This document shows positions 44,694 through 55,500 of a DNA stretch of 64,000 nucleotides, piece after piece (position 1 is the stretch's first letter; each line of letters opens with the position of its first letter). A program made the position numbers and the translations under genes. Source of the stretch: Leeuwenhoekiella polynyae. GTDB taxonomy: Bacteria; Bacteroidota; Bacteroidia; Flavobacteriales; Flavobacteriaceae. The notes under the pieces were generated by a model. The model saw nothing but the letters and a program-made list of their open reading frames with translations. It was not told the DNA's origin and ran no database searches. The stretch is taken from the NCBI RefSeq assembly GCF_042683665.1, contig NZ_JBHUOO010000023.1, one strand, 5' to 3'.

Positions 44694-46148
44694 TTAGTTT
44701 ACATCCCAGAAAATAGGAGTGTCTAATTCGTCACCACCTATTGCAGAAGCAGCAGCTGAGTAACCAGAGTTATTTAAGTTTTGTTCAATTACAGGATACG
44801 TAAAACGTAATGGAACAGCATCGAAACGAGATTGTTCAGGAGCTTCAAGTTGTGGGTAATCTAGGCGACGGAACTCTGTCCATGCTTCAAAACCACGATT
44901 GTACAGACCTATCCATTTTTGGATACCTATCTTTTGCTTGTAATTGCCCTCTGCTGTTGCATAAGCAACAGATGGTTGAGCAAGATATGTAGCAGCATCT
45001 ACTTCGCTTACACCCCAATAAACCATACTGGCAGTAATGGCATCATTATAATAATCAGCAGCAACACCCGTTATGAAACCACGTTCTACGGCTTCAGCCA
45101 ATAAAAAGTTGCCTTCTACTGCGTCAAAAATCACACCTTCTAAATCTGGAGTGTAAAATAAAGCTCCTAAATGAGAATAATCATTATAAGTTATATTGTC
45201 TCCATAAGGAGCTCCTATAAATTCTCCATTTACTGGATCTGACAAGAAAATTGGTCGGCGTGGATCTTCTAATTCATTTACAACATCAACAAAAGTATCA
45301 GCAGGTACAAAATCTTTTCTCTTACTCTGTACTAAATCAACCCAAAGTGGATTGGTATTAGGTGTTGTAGTAAAATAAGTTATGGTTGCATTTTGTTCAT
45401 TTGTTAGAATCACATCATCTGCTGCTTCAGAAACTAATTGAGCTGCTAAAGTAGGATTCACATCTGCTAAATGCATACCCAGACGTAATTTTAAAGAATT
45501 ACCAAGAGTAACCCAACTTTCTACATCTCCACCGTAATATAAATCCTGATCACCAAAGCTACCATAAGTAGGATCTAGTGCATCTAAAGCTGAATTTAAA
45601 TTATCAATGATACTCGTATAGATAGCTTCATCATCTGTATACGAAGGATTAATGTTTTCTATATCTAAAGCCTCTGTATAAGGAATATCACCAAAAGTGT
45701 CAACTAATATTTGCCAAGCAAGCGTTTCTTGAATCTGAATAATTGCCAGTTTATTTGCTTTAATAGCGGTGTCTTCAGCAAATTGACCTGCAGAAACATT
45801 AAGAATTTCTTCTGCCTCGATATTTATAGCGGCTTGATCAAAATCTTTAAGAATATCACGATACATTATATTCCAGTGTCTTTCAGGAATTGATCGTGTA
45901 ATAATGTTATAACGAGATTCATCGGTATACTGAGCCTCGCTCCATTGTTGCGCGAACAATCTAAATACATTGTTATTGACATTTGTATTTACTAATTGAT
46001 CAGCAAGTTCTCTCTGGGCATTAGACATTAGCATCTCTCCCGGAACATCGGTAAAAGCCTTTCCGTTTTCGTTAAGACCTTCTAAGTCACTAGAGCATTG
46101 TGCAAACACAAGCCCAAGACCTATTAAAATTATCTTTTTTATCATCAT
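44694..46148 (-). CDS. SusD/RagB family nutrient-binding lipoprotein (pair 2)
   Basis: A 484-residue SusD-like lipoprotein with signal and lipobox (LVFAQCSSDL, Cys at about 18). Helix-rich TPR-like core typical of the SusD-like_2 type: DFDQAAINIEAEE and LGNSLKLRLGMHLADVNP are recognisable. It caps the SusC partner encoded 9 bp upstream and captures ligand at the outer surface. No enzyme genes accompany the pair, so substrate is unknown; peptides or small molecules are as likely as glycans. Confidence 0.9.
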   Translation of the reverse strand: MMIKKIILIGLGLVFAQCSSDLEGLNENGKAFTDVPGEMLMSNAQRELADQLVNTNVNNNVFRLFAQQWSEAQYTDESRYNIITRSIPERHWNIMYRDILKDFDQAAINIEAEEILNVSAGQFAEDTAIKANKLAIIQIQETLAWQILVDTFGDIPYTEALDIENINPSYTDDEAIYTSIIDNLNSALDALDPTYGSFGDQDLYYGGDVESWVTLGNSLKLRLGMHLADVNPTLAAQLVSEAADDVILTNEQNATITYFTTTPNTNPLWVDLVQSKRKDFVPADTFVDVVNELEDPRRPIFLSDPVNGEFIGAPYGDNITYNDYSHLGALFYTPDLEGVIFDAVEGNFLLAEAVERGFITGVAADYYNDAITASMVYWGVSEVDAATYLAQPSVAYATAEGNYKQKIGIQKWIGLYNRGFEAWTEFRRLDYPQLEAPEQSRFDAVPLRFTYPVIEQNLNNSGYSAAASAIGGDELDTPIFWDVN

Positions 46149-46157
46149 TGTTTTTTT

Positions 46158-49100
46158 TTAGAATTGAAGACTTACATTAAATCCATAATCTCTGGTTGTT
46201 GGTAACACACCACTTTGATAACCTTGAAGGTTACCGGAGCTTAAACCAGCTTCTGGATCAGCATAAGGAACGTTTTTGTGAATGATCCAAAGGTTAGATC
46301 CTGTTAATGTAAATGTTGCTTTAGTAAAGAAAAGGTTATCTAAAAAGCGTGATGGTAAATTATAGCTTAATGCTACTTCTCTAAGTTTTACATAAGAAGC
46401 GTCATAAACAAATTCTGAATTAGGAAATGTTTGATATCCAAATACTCCAAATTCACTAACATCAACACGAGTAGTGTTTGGAGAACCATCAGCAGTTACA
46501 CCGTCAAAAATTACACCACCACCATCTGCAAGAGAATTACGTACAGGGTTTCCTAAGTCATTCGTAAATGCTGTATTTGGATATAAGCCTGTTGCCTGAC
46601 CATAGTACTGATCAAGAGAAAATACGCTACCACCTTTTTGAACATCTATTAAGAAGCTAAGACTGAGGTTTTTGTATTTAAAAGAGTTGAACACACCACC
46701 TGTATAGTCAGGATTAACGTTACCAATAACTGTATTAGGGCTGGTTGTGGTATAGTAACCGTCTTCATCAATAATACGATTCCCGTTATTGTCTAGCGCA
46801 TAGTCTGTACCTTTTATTATACCGTATGGCTGACCGATAGTTCCATTAAGCGTAACACCACCTTGAAAAGAACCAAGTACTAAGTTATCTGTGCCTTCAA
46901 ATAAAGAAAGCAACTTATTGCGGTTACGAGCGAAGTTTACTCTAATATCCCAGCTAAAGTTTTCAGATAGAATAGGGGTGGCGTTTAAAGAAACTTCAAC
47001 CCCTTTGTTCTCTAACTCACCAGAATTAACAATTTTCGTAGTATAACCTGTAGAGCCAGAAACTCGTAAAGGCAAAACCTGATTAGTAGTGTTTGTTTTA
47101 TAAACAGACAGGTCTAAGCCGAGTCTTCTTTTGAAAAAGTCTAATTCTAAACCTCCTTCGTAACTTGTTAAACGCTCTTCTTTTAAGTCAGGATTACGTC
47201 TTGTGCTTGATACAGAAAAGATATTTGCATCTCCAAATTTTGTAGGTTTAGCGAAAACATCCCTCAATTGAGCAAATTCTGCACCCGTACCAACTTCTGC
47301 ATAGTTTAAACGAAGTTTACCGAAGCTCAGCCAGTTAGCATTTATGTCGTTAGAAAATATATAACTCCCAGTTACAGAAGGATAATAGAAAGAGTTGTTG
47401 CCTTCAGGAAGTGTAGATGTAGCATCCCGTCTGATTGTACCTTCTAAGAAAAACTTATTGTAAAAACCGAAGCTTGCTTGTGCATAAACCCCGTCAACGC
47501 CTATTTGCTCATCTTGTTCAATTGGAGCTTCAATAGGATTTTCTGAATTAGCAAGAGAGTAAACACCAGGAACTACAAGGCCACCATTAGTTATTGCGTA
47601 AACAGACTTAATATCATTTCTTCTGATATTTGTTCCTAAAATACCGTTGAAGGAAATGTCATCTGTAATATCAGTGTCAAAGTTCATGATTAAGTCATAA
47701 TTGTATTCTCTAAATGTTCTGTTGAAACGAGAATATTTTGCGACAGGATTACTTCCTACAGAAGTACGTTCTTCTTGAAGCTCATCATAAGAATCCATTG
47801 TTACACGACCAACAATGTTGAACCAGTCTGTTACATCATAAGTTAAAGCAACATTACCATAAACGCGGTTACGCTCATCGTTCTGAAAGTTTTCGTTGCG
47901 AATATAATACGGGTTGTCCCAGTAAATAGGAGTGTCATCAGTTGGAGAAGTATAATTCCAAGTATAGTTTTGACCTGTTCTTTCGTAGGCTCTTCTTTGA
48001 TCTTCAAAGTTTACGTTAGTTTGAGCCCACTGGCGGAAGTTAGAAATGATGTTATCACTATAACCCGTACTATTACGACCTAAAGTTTTTTGGTTGATAA
48101 AGTTAATATTTGTAGAAACAGAAAGCTTATCTGAAAAATCATGTGACCCGTTAAAGTTGATCGTATTCTTATTTTGCTCACTATTTGGCATAATACCGGT
48201 AGCGTCAAATTTAGAATAGTTTAAGCGGAAAGCAGATTTATCAGTACCTCCAGAAACAGCTACACTGTTTGTTAAAGTAACAGCTGTGTCAAAAAATGAA
48301 ATTGGTCCATTGTCTCCTGCAAATGTCCAAGGGGTTGCTTGGCCAAAGTTAGGATTAGTGGGGTCAAAGAAAGCGTCCCATTGATATACTAAAAGACTAG
48401 GGTCAAAAGCTGAACCGTAAGATGCATCATCGTTAAGAGGAGCAACAGCATCAGTTGTACCATCTCCATCTACATCTTCTGATAAAAAACCAGGACCGTA
48501 TCCAGCACCGTACTGACTTTGGTATTTTGCGAAAGTCTCTTTATTAACACGACCAATCTGAATTCCAGAATTGATAGAAACACCTATACCTTCATTTTTA
48601 GCTCCTTTTTTTGTGGTGATAATGATAGCTCCATTTGAAGCGCGGTTACCATAAAGAGCTGTTGCAGCTGCACCTTTAAGTACGTTGACAGAAGCAATGT
48701 TATCTGGGTTAATGTCAGACGCAGCATTACCGTAGTCAAAACCACCTCTAGCTTCTTGTTGATTACTCCCATTAGTGTTTGAGTTGTCAATAATAACACC
48801 GTCAACAACAAACAAAGCTTGGTTGTTACCCGTTAATGAGTTTGTACCACGCAATAATACGTTTGTAGAACCACCAATATTGCTGTTACGCTTAATCTGT
48901 AGACCAGAAACCTTACCTGATAAGGAATTTGCAATGTTACCTCCTTGTGTAACAGTGCTTACTTGATCACCAGAAACTTCTTCAGTTGCATAACCTAAAG
49001 ATTTTTTCTCTCTAGAAATCCCTAATGCTGTTACTACAACTTCATCAAGTGCTTCACCTGCTTGTAATGTTACATTAATGGTGTTTGAAACGCCTACTTC

Positions 49101-49349
49101 CTTTTCTGAGTCACCAAAACCAACATACGAGAAAACCAAAGTTTCTCCTGCCGAAGCAGAAATTGCATAGTTTCCATCAAAATCAGTTTGTGTTCCTGTA
49201 GTGGTTCCTTTAATGACGATGTTAACGCCAGGAAGGGGAACTCCGCTTCCATCAGTAACCGTACCGGTTACTTCTTTCGTTTGTGCAAACGAGATTTGCA
49301 CTACTAACGCTAAAAGTAGCGTTAGCAATCCAGTAAATTTAATTTTCAT
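46158..49349 (-). CDS. SusC/RagA family TonB-dependent transporter (pair 2)
   Basis: A 1063-residue outer-membrane transporter with signal peptide, a carboxypeptidase-regulatory-like domain (about 25-105, GTVTDGSGVPLPGVNI), a plug (ALDEVVVTALGISREKKSL then VLKGAAATALYGNRASNG) and a 22-stranded barrel ending in FNVSLQF with terminal Phe. It imports a ligand bound by SusD, powered by TonB. A 17-bp element shared with the other SusC gene precedes its start codon. Confidence 0.95.
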   Translation of the reverse strand: MKIKFTGLLTLLLALVVQISFAQTKEVTGTVTDGSGVPLPGVNIVIKGTTTGTQTDFDGNYAISASAGETLVFSYVGFGDSEKEVGVSNTINVTLQAGEALDEVVVTALGISREKKSLGYATEEVSGDQVSTVTQGGNIANSLSGKVSGLQIKRNSNIGGSTNVLLRGTNSLTGNNQALFVVDGVIIDNSNTNGSNQQEARGGFDYGNAASDINPDNIASVNVLKGAAATALYGNRASNGAIIITTKKGAKNEGIGVSINSGIQIGRVNKETFAKYQSQYGAGYGPGFLSEDVDGDGTTDAVAPLNDDASYGSAFDPSLLVYQWDAFFDPTNPNFGQATPWTFAGDNGPISFFDTAVTLTNSVAVSGGTDKSAFRLNYSKFDATGIMPNSEQNKNTINFNGSHDFSDKLSVSTNINFINQKTLGRNSTGYSDNIISNFRQWAQTNVNFEDQRRAYERTGQNYTWNYTSPTDDTPIYWDNPYYIRNENFQNDERNRVYGNVALTYDVTDWFNIVGRVTMDSYDELQEERTSVGSNPVAKYSRFNRTFREYNYDLIMNFDTDITDDISFNGILGTNIRRNDIKSVYAITNGGLVVPGVYSLANSENPIEAPIEQDEQIGVDGVYAQASFGFYNKFFLEGTIRRDATSTLPEGNNSFYYPSVTGSYIFSNDINANWLSFGKLRLNYAEVGTGAEFAQLRDVFAKPTKFGDANIFSVSSTRRNPDLKEERLTSYEGGLELDFFKRRLGLDLSVYKTNTTNQVLPLRVSGSTGYTTKIVNSGELENKGVEVSLNATPILSENFSWDIRVNFARNRNKLLSLFEGTDNLVLGSFQGGVTLNGTIGQPYGIIKGTDYALDNNGNRIIDEDGYYTTTSPNTVIGNVNPDYTGGVFNSFKYKNLSLSFLIDVQKGGSVFSLDQYYGQATGLYPNTAFTNDLGNPVRNSLADGGGVIFDGVTADGSPNTTRVDVSEFGVFGYQTFPNSEFVYDASYVKLREVALSYNLPSRFLDNLFFTKATFTLTGSNLWIIHKNVPYADPEAGLSSGNLQGYQSGVLPTTRDYGFNVSLQF

Positions 49350-49356
49350 GTTATTG

Positions 49357-49373
49357 TTTATTTGAATTAGCCA
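49357..49373 (-). promoter_or_regulatory. Shared 17-bp element upstream of susC (pair 2)
   Basis: TGGCTAATTCAAATAAA on the minus strand, 7 bp before the start codon. The same 17 bases lie 8 bp before the other susC start. It is within the expected mRNA leader, suggesting translational or RNA-level control. Confidence 0.5.
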
Positions 49374-49704
49374 ATCGCGAATTTGTGTAAATAATATTCA
49401 ATAAACAATTTATTTCTCTTAAAAGTTCAACGAAGCCTTGATAATAATTTGCTTTAAAGCTTCAAATAGTAGGAATAATTCAATTTTATATAGTTTTTTA
49501 AGTGTTCAATTGCGTATTCTTAAAATAGCGTTAAATGGGATTTATAAATGTCTGTATTGTAGACTTTTCTGCGTATAATTTTTGGTAATTATAGGCTTGT
49601 ATATATCGATTTCGTTTTGCTGTTCGTTTGACTAATATGTCAATTTGAATATATTATATTAAATGAGGTTAATTTTTTATGGTATACTACTATGTTTAGA
49701 AATA
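49374..49704. other. Intergenic region upstream of susC pair 2
   Basis: About 330 bp of AT-rich DNA. It should hold the promoter of the second susCD operon, but I see no exact TAnnTTTG on the minus strand. No open frame of note. Confidence 0.5.
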
Positions 49705-49734
49705 AAAAAGCCTGCAATCTAGATTGCAGGCTTT
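49705..49734 (-). terminator. Terminator of the first susCD operon
   Basis: GCCTGCAATCT pairs perfectly with AGATTGCAGGC without a loop beyond the tip, with TTTTTTATTT following on the minus strand. It lies about 50 bp after the stop codon of the cysteine-rich lipoprotein gene. Confidence 0.88.
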
Positions 49735-49782
49735 CTATTCGACTATTGGCTGATAGTCTACGTGGTGGTTAATTTTGATTGT

Positions 49783-50727
49783 CTATTGAGCACAAACGGT
49801 AATTGGTAGTAAACCAGAAGCTTGTTCGCCAAAGTCACCAGAGTCATAAACTAAATCCCCATTAGGAGCATAAACTTCAAATCTTATTTCGCCATAATTA
49901 TCTCCTGGGAAATTCCATTCTGCGCTTAATGTTCCATCTGGTATAGTGACGGTTGCTACTCCTGAAGATCCATCATTTGGTGTACAGCCTCCTGTGCTAT
50001 TATTTAAAAAAGCACCGTCACAGCCACTATAAGGAGAGCATAGCCCTACTTCTAATGTGCTATTATCAAGAACTATAGTAATACCAGATCCTCCGTTACC
50101 ACAATCTGTTTGCCAGCCGTCTCCATACGAATCAAACATTCTAACTGTGTAATCTCCTGGTTCAGGGGAACAAGTTAATAGTGCATTGTATTGAAAAGGA
50201 GCCTTAAAGAAGACGCCTGTTAACACTCCGGAACTACTCTCAGGGCCTAATGAACGTCCGTCTGTAAGATTAAGAACAAGATCTACTATAAAAACATCAC
50301 CTGCGGTGTAATCACTATCAGAGATTCCCATGGCTGCAACTGCTTCTCCGAATGTAACGGTTAAAGTCGCTCTAGGTAATCCTACTGGCCCTTCTGAAAA
50401 TTCTGAGGCTGCAATTGTTTTTACAAGACTTCTGTTTGGATCTGTAGTTCCGTTGTCTGGAGAAAGATCTCTCAGAGAAACGTAGATGTCTACACTTTCC
50501 ATAAGGCCTCCATCTTGAGCGTCCTGTTCTTCAACAGTTACAGCAAAAGTAGAGCTGGGGTCGCTTGAATTTAATGAGGCATTGATTACTTCAATAGTTC
50601 TCAAAGCGGCACCTTTCTCATAATCTAATACTGTGTAAATTGCATTATCAGGATCTTCGTCACATGAGATTGCATTGAAGACAAGCCCGAGCATTAATAT
50701 GTATTTATATATGTTTTTCATCTTCAT
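49783..50727 (-). CDS. Cysteine-rich lipoprotein, third gene of susCD operon 1
   Basis: A 314-residue lipoprotein (NAISCDEDP, Cys at about 22). The first part (about 30-185) is beta-rich and resembles surface domains of SusE/SusF-like accessory proteins in position only. The second part (about 185-314) has MFDSYGDGWQ and at least seven Cys, suggesting a disulphide-bonded, perhaps calcium-binding jelly-roll. It begins 7 bp after the susD stop, so it is likely a surface partner of that transporter. No enzyme motif is seen. Confidence 0.7.
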   Translation of the reverse strand: MKMKNIYKYILMLGLVFNAISCDEDPDNAIYTVLDYEKGAALRTIEVINASLNSSDPSSTFAVTVEEQDAQDGGLMESVDIYVSLRDLSPDNGTTDPNRSLVKTIAASEFSEGPVGLPRATLTVTFGEAVAAMGISDSDYTAGDVFIVDLVLNLTDGRSLGPESSSGVLTGVFFKAPFQYNALLTCSPEPGDYTVRMFDSYGDGWQTDCGNGGSGITIVLDNSTLEVGLCSPYSGCDGAFLNNSTGGCTPNDGSSGVATVTIPDGTLSAEWNFPGDNYGEIRFEVYAPNGDLVYDSGDFGEQASGLLPITVCAQ

Positions 50728-50734
50728 TAAATTT

Positions 50735-52522
50735 TTAGTTTGCAGGATTAGTTACTCCAGAATCCCAAAATACCTGAGTTAGGTTATCCTGTCTCTGATT
50801 TAAGTTAGGATTTGCGTTTACTTCATCAGAAGGGTAAAGTAACGTTCTAGGGAAAGGGCCTGGGTTTGGATCTATGTTTCGGGCAAGAGTTCTTGGATAC
50901 CCTGTGCGTCTGATAAAGTTAAAGCCGTCAGCTCCGCCACCATACATTGCGATAAAGAATTGTTCTCCTAAAATATCCAATTTTGCTTTTTCTATTGGCC
51001 AGCCTTGAGCATCTAACCCTGTTGTTCGTGGTGCATCAGTAAATTCTTGAACAGTAGCGCCAATGAAATCAGAAATTTCTTCTGCTGTAGGTTCTAGCGA
51101 TAGATCAGCTGTTGTGTCTGTAAAAGAAGTTACATAGCTAACTGATTCTGTAACCCCGGCTTCTATTGCACTTGCGGCTTCTGCATCTCGTTGAAGCATC
51201 GTGTAAGCTTCAGCTCTCCAAAATTCTACAAATGAAGAAAGAATAATAGGTTCTATTCCAGCACCACCCGCTCCAAGACTTAAGCCTACTGCTGCATCGT
51301 AAAACTCAATAACTGGAGGGTCTTCGCTAGGGTCAATAAGAGTGATCCAGTCTTGATTGTCATCAAAGCGGCCTCCTGCAGGGTATACGCCAACAGCGGT
51401 TCTTCCAAATGAATCTGGTGGAATTCCTTCGTTATTTCCATGTATTCTTCCCCAATACCCAAGTCTCATAGAGCACCAATAATTTTCCTCCTCCGTAAAT
51501 TGAAGGTGATTAGGTGTGTCTTGAACAGAACAAGCTAATGTTTGAGCGTCTTCTGTTGAAAGGCCCAAAGCATCCGGGTATATATAGAATTGATTATTTA
51601 GTTCATAAAGCATATTGGTAAAACTTCCTGGTGTAACACCTGCTTGTCTATAGAAGTAATATCTTCTTCGAGGATCGTCATCTCCACTTATATCCCCTAG
51701 TTCTCCAATCATTAAGTTCATCAACCAATTTGACCTGTAAAGATTAGCACCGCTATCAGTGTAATCACTTGCATAATCCGGGTGTCTGGTGTCTGGCTGT
51801 TGAAGATTTGTTCCGTATGCGAATGCAAAATTATCCTCTTCAGTTTCAATAACATTAGTGGCATTTATGACTCCAGTGTAATCTCCAGTCGTTAACGCTG
51901 CACGCATTTTTAACGTGTTGATATACTTAATCCATTTCGAAGAGTCTCCCTCGTAATAAAGATCTGTAGCTGTGCCTAAACTTGCGCCTTGCATAAGTGA
52001 GGTCGCGTCATTTAAAAGAGCTAGCGCTGCTTGATAAACAGCTTCATCATCATCAATAGCTGGATTGGGAAAATCTTTAGGCATATTAGCTTCGCTCCAA
52101 GTGATATCTCCAAGATAGTCCACTAAAAGCATCATTAAATGCGCTTGCATAGCTTTTGATGCTCCTATTAAATAATTTTGAGACCCATCTTCATTTAAGC
52201 TTTCAATTAAGCTTATGTCTGGATTCATGGTGCTGAATAAATTATTCCAGGCTCCGTTTAATGATCCACCAGTATAATTTGTTACATATACTCGACCACT
52301 CATTTGATCTATTCTCGAAAGCTGAGCTCCGATATTGTTGAAAGAGGTAACAGCATTTTTATAGCTGAGTTGTACATTATTAAATAATAATGAAGGGTCT
52401 GCTTGATCTGGACTTAAATAGTTTGGGTCTTCTAGTTTTTCGAGTTCAACTGTTTCACAGCTCTGAAAGACGGTTAAGCCTAAAAGAAAAACTATAACTA
52501 AAATATTATATGTTTTTTTCAT
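50735..52522 (-). CDS. SusD/RagB family nutrient-binding lipoprotein (pair 1)
   Basis: A 595-residue SusD-like lipoprotein, larger than the other one. The lipobox is VFQSCETVE (Cys at about 22). SKAMQAHLMMLLVDYLGDIT and SSKWIKYINTLKMRAALTTGDY are typical of the SusD-like_2 group. It lies 53 bp after its SusC partner. Substrate unknown. Confidence 0.9.
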   Translation of the reverse strand: MKKTYNILVIVFLLGLTVFQSCETVELEKLEDPNYLSPDQADPSLLFNNVQLSYKNAVTSFNNIGAQLSRIDQMSGRVYVTNYTGGSLNGAWNNLFSTMNPDISLIESLNEDGSQNYLIGASKAMQAHLMMLLVDYLGDITWSEANMPKDFPNPAIDDDEAVYQAALALLNDATSLMQGASLGTATDLYYEGDSSKWIKYINTLKMRAALTTGDYTGVINATNVIETEEDNFAFAYGTNLQQPDTRHPDYASDYTDSGANLYRSNWLMNLMIGELGDISGDDDPRRRYYFYRQAGVTPGSFTNMLYELNNQFYIYPDALGLSTEDAQTLACSVQDTPNHLQFTEEENYWCSMRLGYWGRIHGNNEGIPPDSFGRTAVGVYPAGGRFDDNQDWITLIDPSEDPPVIEFYDAAVGLSLGAGGAGIEPIILSSFVEFWRAEAYTMLQRDAEAASAIEAGVTESVSYVTSFTDTTADLSLEPTAEEISDFIGATVQEFTDAPRTTGLDAQGWPIEKAKLDILGEQFFIAMYGGGADGFNFIRRTGYPRTLARNIDPNPGPFPRTLLYPSDEVNANPNLNQRQDNLTQVFWDSGVTNPAN

Positions 52523-52575
52523 ATTTAAAATTTTTGAGTAGATGCTTTAGTTAAAATATTTGCCTCTACGTTTTC

Positions 52576-55500
52576 TTAGAATGTAGCTTTAACACTTAAA
52601 CCATATCTTATAGAACTAGGTCCGTTTAAGTAATCAAACCCTCGTCCATTACCAACTCCAATACCAGCTACGTTAGGATCAAAGTTTGCACGTTTTGGGG
52701 TGTTATAAGCATCATACCATAGATTATACCCTGCAGCTGTAATAGAGAGATTTCCGAATGGAGTGCTTTCTAACCATTTCTTTGGCATATTATAGCCAAG
52801 AGAAAGTTCTTTTAAACGTATAACTGATGCGTCATAAATTTGTAATTCACTTGGTCCAAAAAGAACATTATCAAAATAGAATGAAGAGTTATCTAATTGT
52901 TTTCTGTTTGGTGTTCCGTCAGCTAAAACTCCGGGAAGTATGAATGGCTCTCTTCGATCTGGGTTTATTAAACCACGACCTAATAAAGTAGCAATGGTTT
53001 GGGAGTAAATATCTCCACCGCTTACATGACTTATTTGAAAACCTAGTGTTAAGTTTTTGTAAGAAATAGAGTTGATGAAGTTCATTACATAATCTGGGTT
53101 AGGATTACCGATGATTGGAGCAATAGCTCGAGATCCATCTGTTCCTACAGGAACTTCATTGTTGTCTGCATCAATTGCAATTTGTGTCTCAGGTAAATAA
53201 AAGCCGTCATTACCAACAACAAAATTGCCATTATCGTCTCTTAATACTCGACTACCTATAATAACACCTAATTGCTCTCCTTCAATAGCAGCGTTACCAA
53301 GATCTGAGAAACCTGCATATACTATTTGGTCACTATCTTGCTCTGTAACAATTTGTTTGTTTGTAGTGAAATTTACTCTTGAGTTCCAGTTGAAACCACC
53401 TGATTCAGAGCTTTTAAAAATGTCAATTCCCAGGTCAACTTCCCAACCTGTACCCTCAACTTTCCCAATATTATCTTGGATTTCTTCATAGCCGGATGAA
53501 GGAGAGAGCGGTCTGCCTACAATTAAATTTTTAGTGGTACGGTCGTAATAAGATAGGCTAATATCCAAACGATTTTTTAAGAATCGAGCATCGAATCCAA
53601 CCTCCCATTCGCTAATGAGTTCTGGCTTTAAATCTGGATTTGCTAAGATGTTTCTTACTGTGTTTGTTACAACACCAGAAGAGCCCCCAATAGCACCTCC
53701 GTTTTGCTGGGTGCTCTGTTGTAAAGTAGGTACTGTTGGGTAATTAGAAGGGAAACCAGCTGAAGACCCAAGACCTGCTCTTAACTTAAGGTAATTAAGG
53801 CCTATGCTATTACCATTCCCAAAACCTTCAAAAGCTGATGTAGGAATGAAAGAGGCACTTACGCTCGGATAAAACTGACTGTTGTTTTCTGTAATTAAGT
53901 TAGATATCCAGTCATTTCTTCCTGATAAAGAAAGGTATAAGAAGTTATCATATTCAAATGATAAATCACCGAATAAACCTATTGTATTTCTCTCTGTGGT
54001 ACTCTGAATGGGAAGTTGGTTTTCAAAGTTGAAATGTCTTTGAACATTGTATACTATCTGGCTTGAGCTTGCAACACCTTGTTGGTCAAAATACTCTCCC
54101 AAAGAACTTCCTCCTAGAAGAAAACTAACGTTTAGCTTTTGATCTGCAGTTAGGTCGTAGTTTCCTGATATTGCAGCATAATGATTAAACGTTGTTGAGT
54201 TGTTGTCCCAAGTTTCATAATAACCAAATCTATCTCTATCACTATTTACACCGCCTTTGTTTGAATACGAGTGGTTTCTTTCATTATAAATATCAATACC
54301 TCCGCGATATAAAACACTTACATTATCGTTAAACTCATAAGATAACTGAGCATTACCAAATACACGGTTGGTTAGCTGCCCGTTCTGAGCATTAGCAACA
54401 ATCCATCGTGGATTTACAATATCATTACCATTACGATAATAAATACTTCCTCCTGTTTCAGGAATTTCAAAAGGAATATTCATTAAGTCAACACTAATAG
54501 GTGTAAAGAATACTTGGCCAAAAACTGAAAGGCCATAGTTGGCATTACCATCACTTGCAGCCACTGGTGGGGTTACAAAATTACTTCTAGAGTAGTTTAA
54601 TATACCGGTTACTGTAAATCTATTACTTAGTTTAGCGCGACCACCTACTGAAAGCGTATTTCTTGTAAGGCTGTTCCCAGGTGTAAACCCTTCGTCGTCT
54701 GTGTGACCAAAGTTTACATTGAAAGACATATTGCCGTCATCAGAACCTCCCCTAATGTTTAAAGAGGTGTTACTTACGCTTCCTGTTCTGAAGAAATTTT
54801 TAACACTCGCATATGGTTTAAAAGCATAATCTACGCCTTGAAATGATTGAAATAATTCATTGTCTCCGCGAAGAAAGTTACTTAGAAAAGAGTTTGTAGA
54901 ATATGGATGAGGAACATTCCCATTAGCGTCAACTATTCCTGCAGGATCATTTAGATAGCCATCAACTCCATTAGGATTGAAATTTGGACCATAGTTACTA
55001 AAGAACCATCCGAAAGATTGGTTGAAACCGCCTCCATACGATTGTTGATAATCAGGAAGAGAAGCAATTTCATTAAAAAAGAAAGACTGATTTAATGTAA
55101 TTTCAGTTTTCTTCTTACTTGCTTGTCCACTGTTCGCTTTAGTGGTTATTAAGATAACACCATTTCTACCGTCTGTTCCATAAAGCGTTGCAGCAGCAAG
55201 TCCTTTAAGAACGGTTATGCTGGCAATGTTGTTGGGGTCGATGTCTAAGAATCGACTTGAACCGACATTACCATCGCGGAAATCAGCGGCATTGTCTCTA
55301 CCGCTAGTATTAGTTCCGCTACTAAAAGGAACACCATCCACCACAAATAATGCTTGGTTGCTACCATTAATAGAGGTGTAACCTCTTATTACAACATTAG
55401 TTGCAGATCCTGAAGTGCCATTTTGAGCTGTAATCTCAACCCCGGAAGCTTTACCGGAAAGAACCCTTGCGACATCAGATTCAGGTCTTTGCTCTAAATC

